From JBFFXF01 sp041569895 (GTDB lineage Bacteria; Planctomycetota; UBA8108; JACQVS01): a DNA stretch of 5,931 nucleotides. Under the pieces are notes generated by a model, which was given only the letters and a program-made list of their open reading frames with translations, searched no databases and was not told the origin of the DNA. The stretch covers positions 1-5,931 of the forward strand of contig JBFFXF010000362.1 in NCBI GenBank assembly GCA_041569895.1. Direction: 5' to 3'. This document shows, in pieces, positions 5,861 to 5,931 of the stretch. The position numbers and the translations under genes were made by a program. Position 1 is the stretch's first letter; the number at the start of each line of letters is the position of its first letter.

Positions 5861-5931
5861 ATGTCGCCACCACCCGTGGCCGCCGTCGACGTCGGCGGCG
5901 CCAACCTCAAGGCAGCGCACGAGGACGGCTC
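5861..5931 (+). CDS. N-terminus of MfnF-like, hydantoinase/oxoprolinase-related C1-pathway protein (partial)
   Basis: From the ATG at 5861 the frame gives 23 residues, MSPPPVAAVDVGGANLKAAH and EDG, before the window ends. The VDVGGANLK phosphate-loop motif near the N-terminus is characteristic of the actin-fold proteins annotated as 'H4MPT-linked C1 transfer pathway protein'. The methanogen member, MfnF, condenses the furan diphosphate with gamma-glutamyltyramine to make the methanofuran core. The gene follows the phosphatase stop by 72 bases, 48 of which are extra repeat copies. There is only a weak ribosome-binding site, with no AGGAGG just upstream. An in-frame GTG at 5876 is an alternative start directly before the AAVDVGG strand. 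Sharing a strand and locus with the MfnD-like gene supports the call. A sugar-kinase or ROK-type actin-fold protein is the main alternative, as so few residues are visible. Confidence 0.72.
   Translation, partial: MSPPPVAAVDVGGANLKAAHEDG

Noticed and set aside
3029..5920. A 963-residue open frame on the minus strand opposite the ATP-grasp and phosphatase genes
   Set aside because: Low-complexity Arg/Ala/Val/Asp composition, no motifs, runs across two well-supported plus-strand genes and includes translation of the tandem repeat. It is a codon-bias shadow.

Overview
The window is high-GC, densely coded bacterial DNA holding five complete or near-complete genes and two gene fragments at the edges. 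Signal-peptide and Shine-Dalgarno signals are bacterial. Three of the products are typical of the tetrahydromethanopterin/methanofuran-linked C1 pathway: a HisA/HisF-related TIM barrel, an ATP-grasp ligase of the MfnD type, and the start of an MfnF-type protein with a GGANLK motif. From general knowledge, that combination occurs in methanogens and, among bacteria, in methylotrophic Proteobacteria, Planctomycetes and some uncultured C1-metabolising lineages. The sequence alone does not fix the phylum.

Layout. Left block, minus strand: an AAA+ ATPase of the magnesium-chelatase/MoxR type (210-1676), followed 25 bases downstream by the N-terminus of a second gene (184 down to 1, running off the window) that fits the VWA-domain partner usually paired with such ATPases. 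Upstream of these, also on the minus strand, is the HisA/HisF-related gene (1747-2556). At about 2546-2558 the direction flips. The ATP-grasp gene (2546-3616) runs on the plus strand, and its start is back-to-back with, or overlaps, the start of the HisA-like gene, so no intergenic promoter space exists. Next come a 156-base spacer with small inverted repeats, a secreted metallophosphatase gene (3773-5788) with a strong Shine-Dalgarno, a perfect 4 x 16-base tandem repeat covering its stop codon (5775-5838), and the first 23 codons of the MfnF-like gene (5861 onward).

Interpretation. The HisA-like, ATP-grasp and MfnF-like genes together suggest a cofactor-biosynthesis locus for a methanofuran-type C1 carrier. 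The ATP-grasp enzyme would add glutamate to a tyramine/tyrosine moiety and the MfnF-like enzyme would join that to the furan. The role of the HisA-like protein is not established. The exported phosphatase sits between two cofactor genes but probably has an unrelated envelope role. The ATPase/VWA pair is a separate module.

Points most worth a second look are the zero-length divergent junction, the tandem repeat whose single-copy state would leave an ordinary 24-base operon spacing, the non-canonical metal-ligand positions of the phosphatase, and the missing N-terminal-half phosphate loop in the HisA-like protein. I found no CRISPR array, tRNA, rRNA or insertion sequence.
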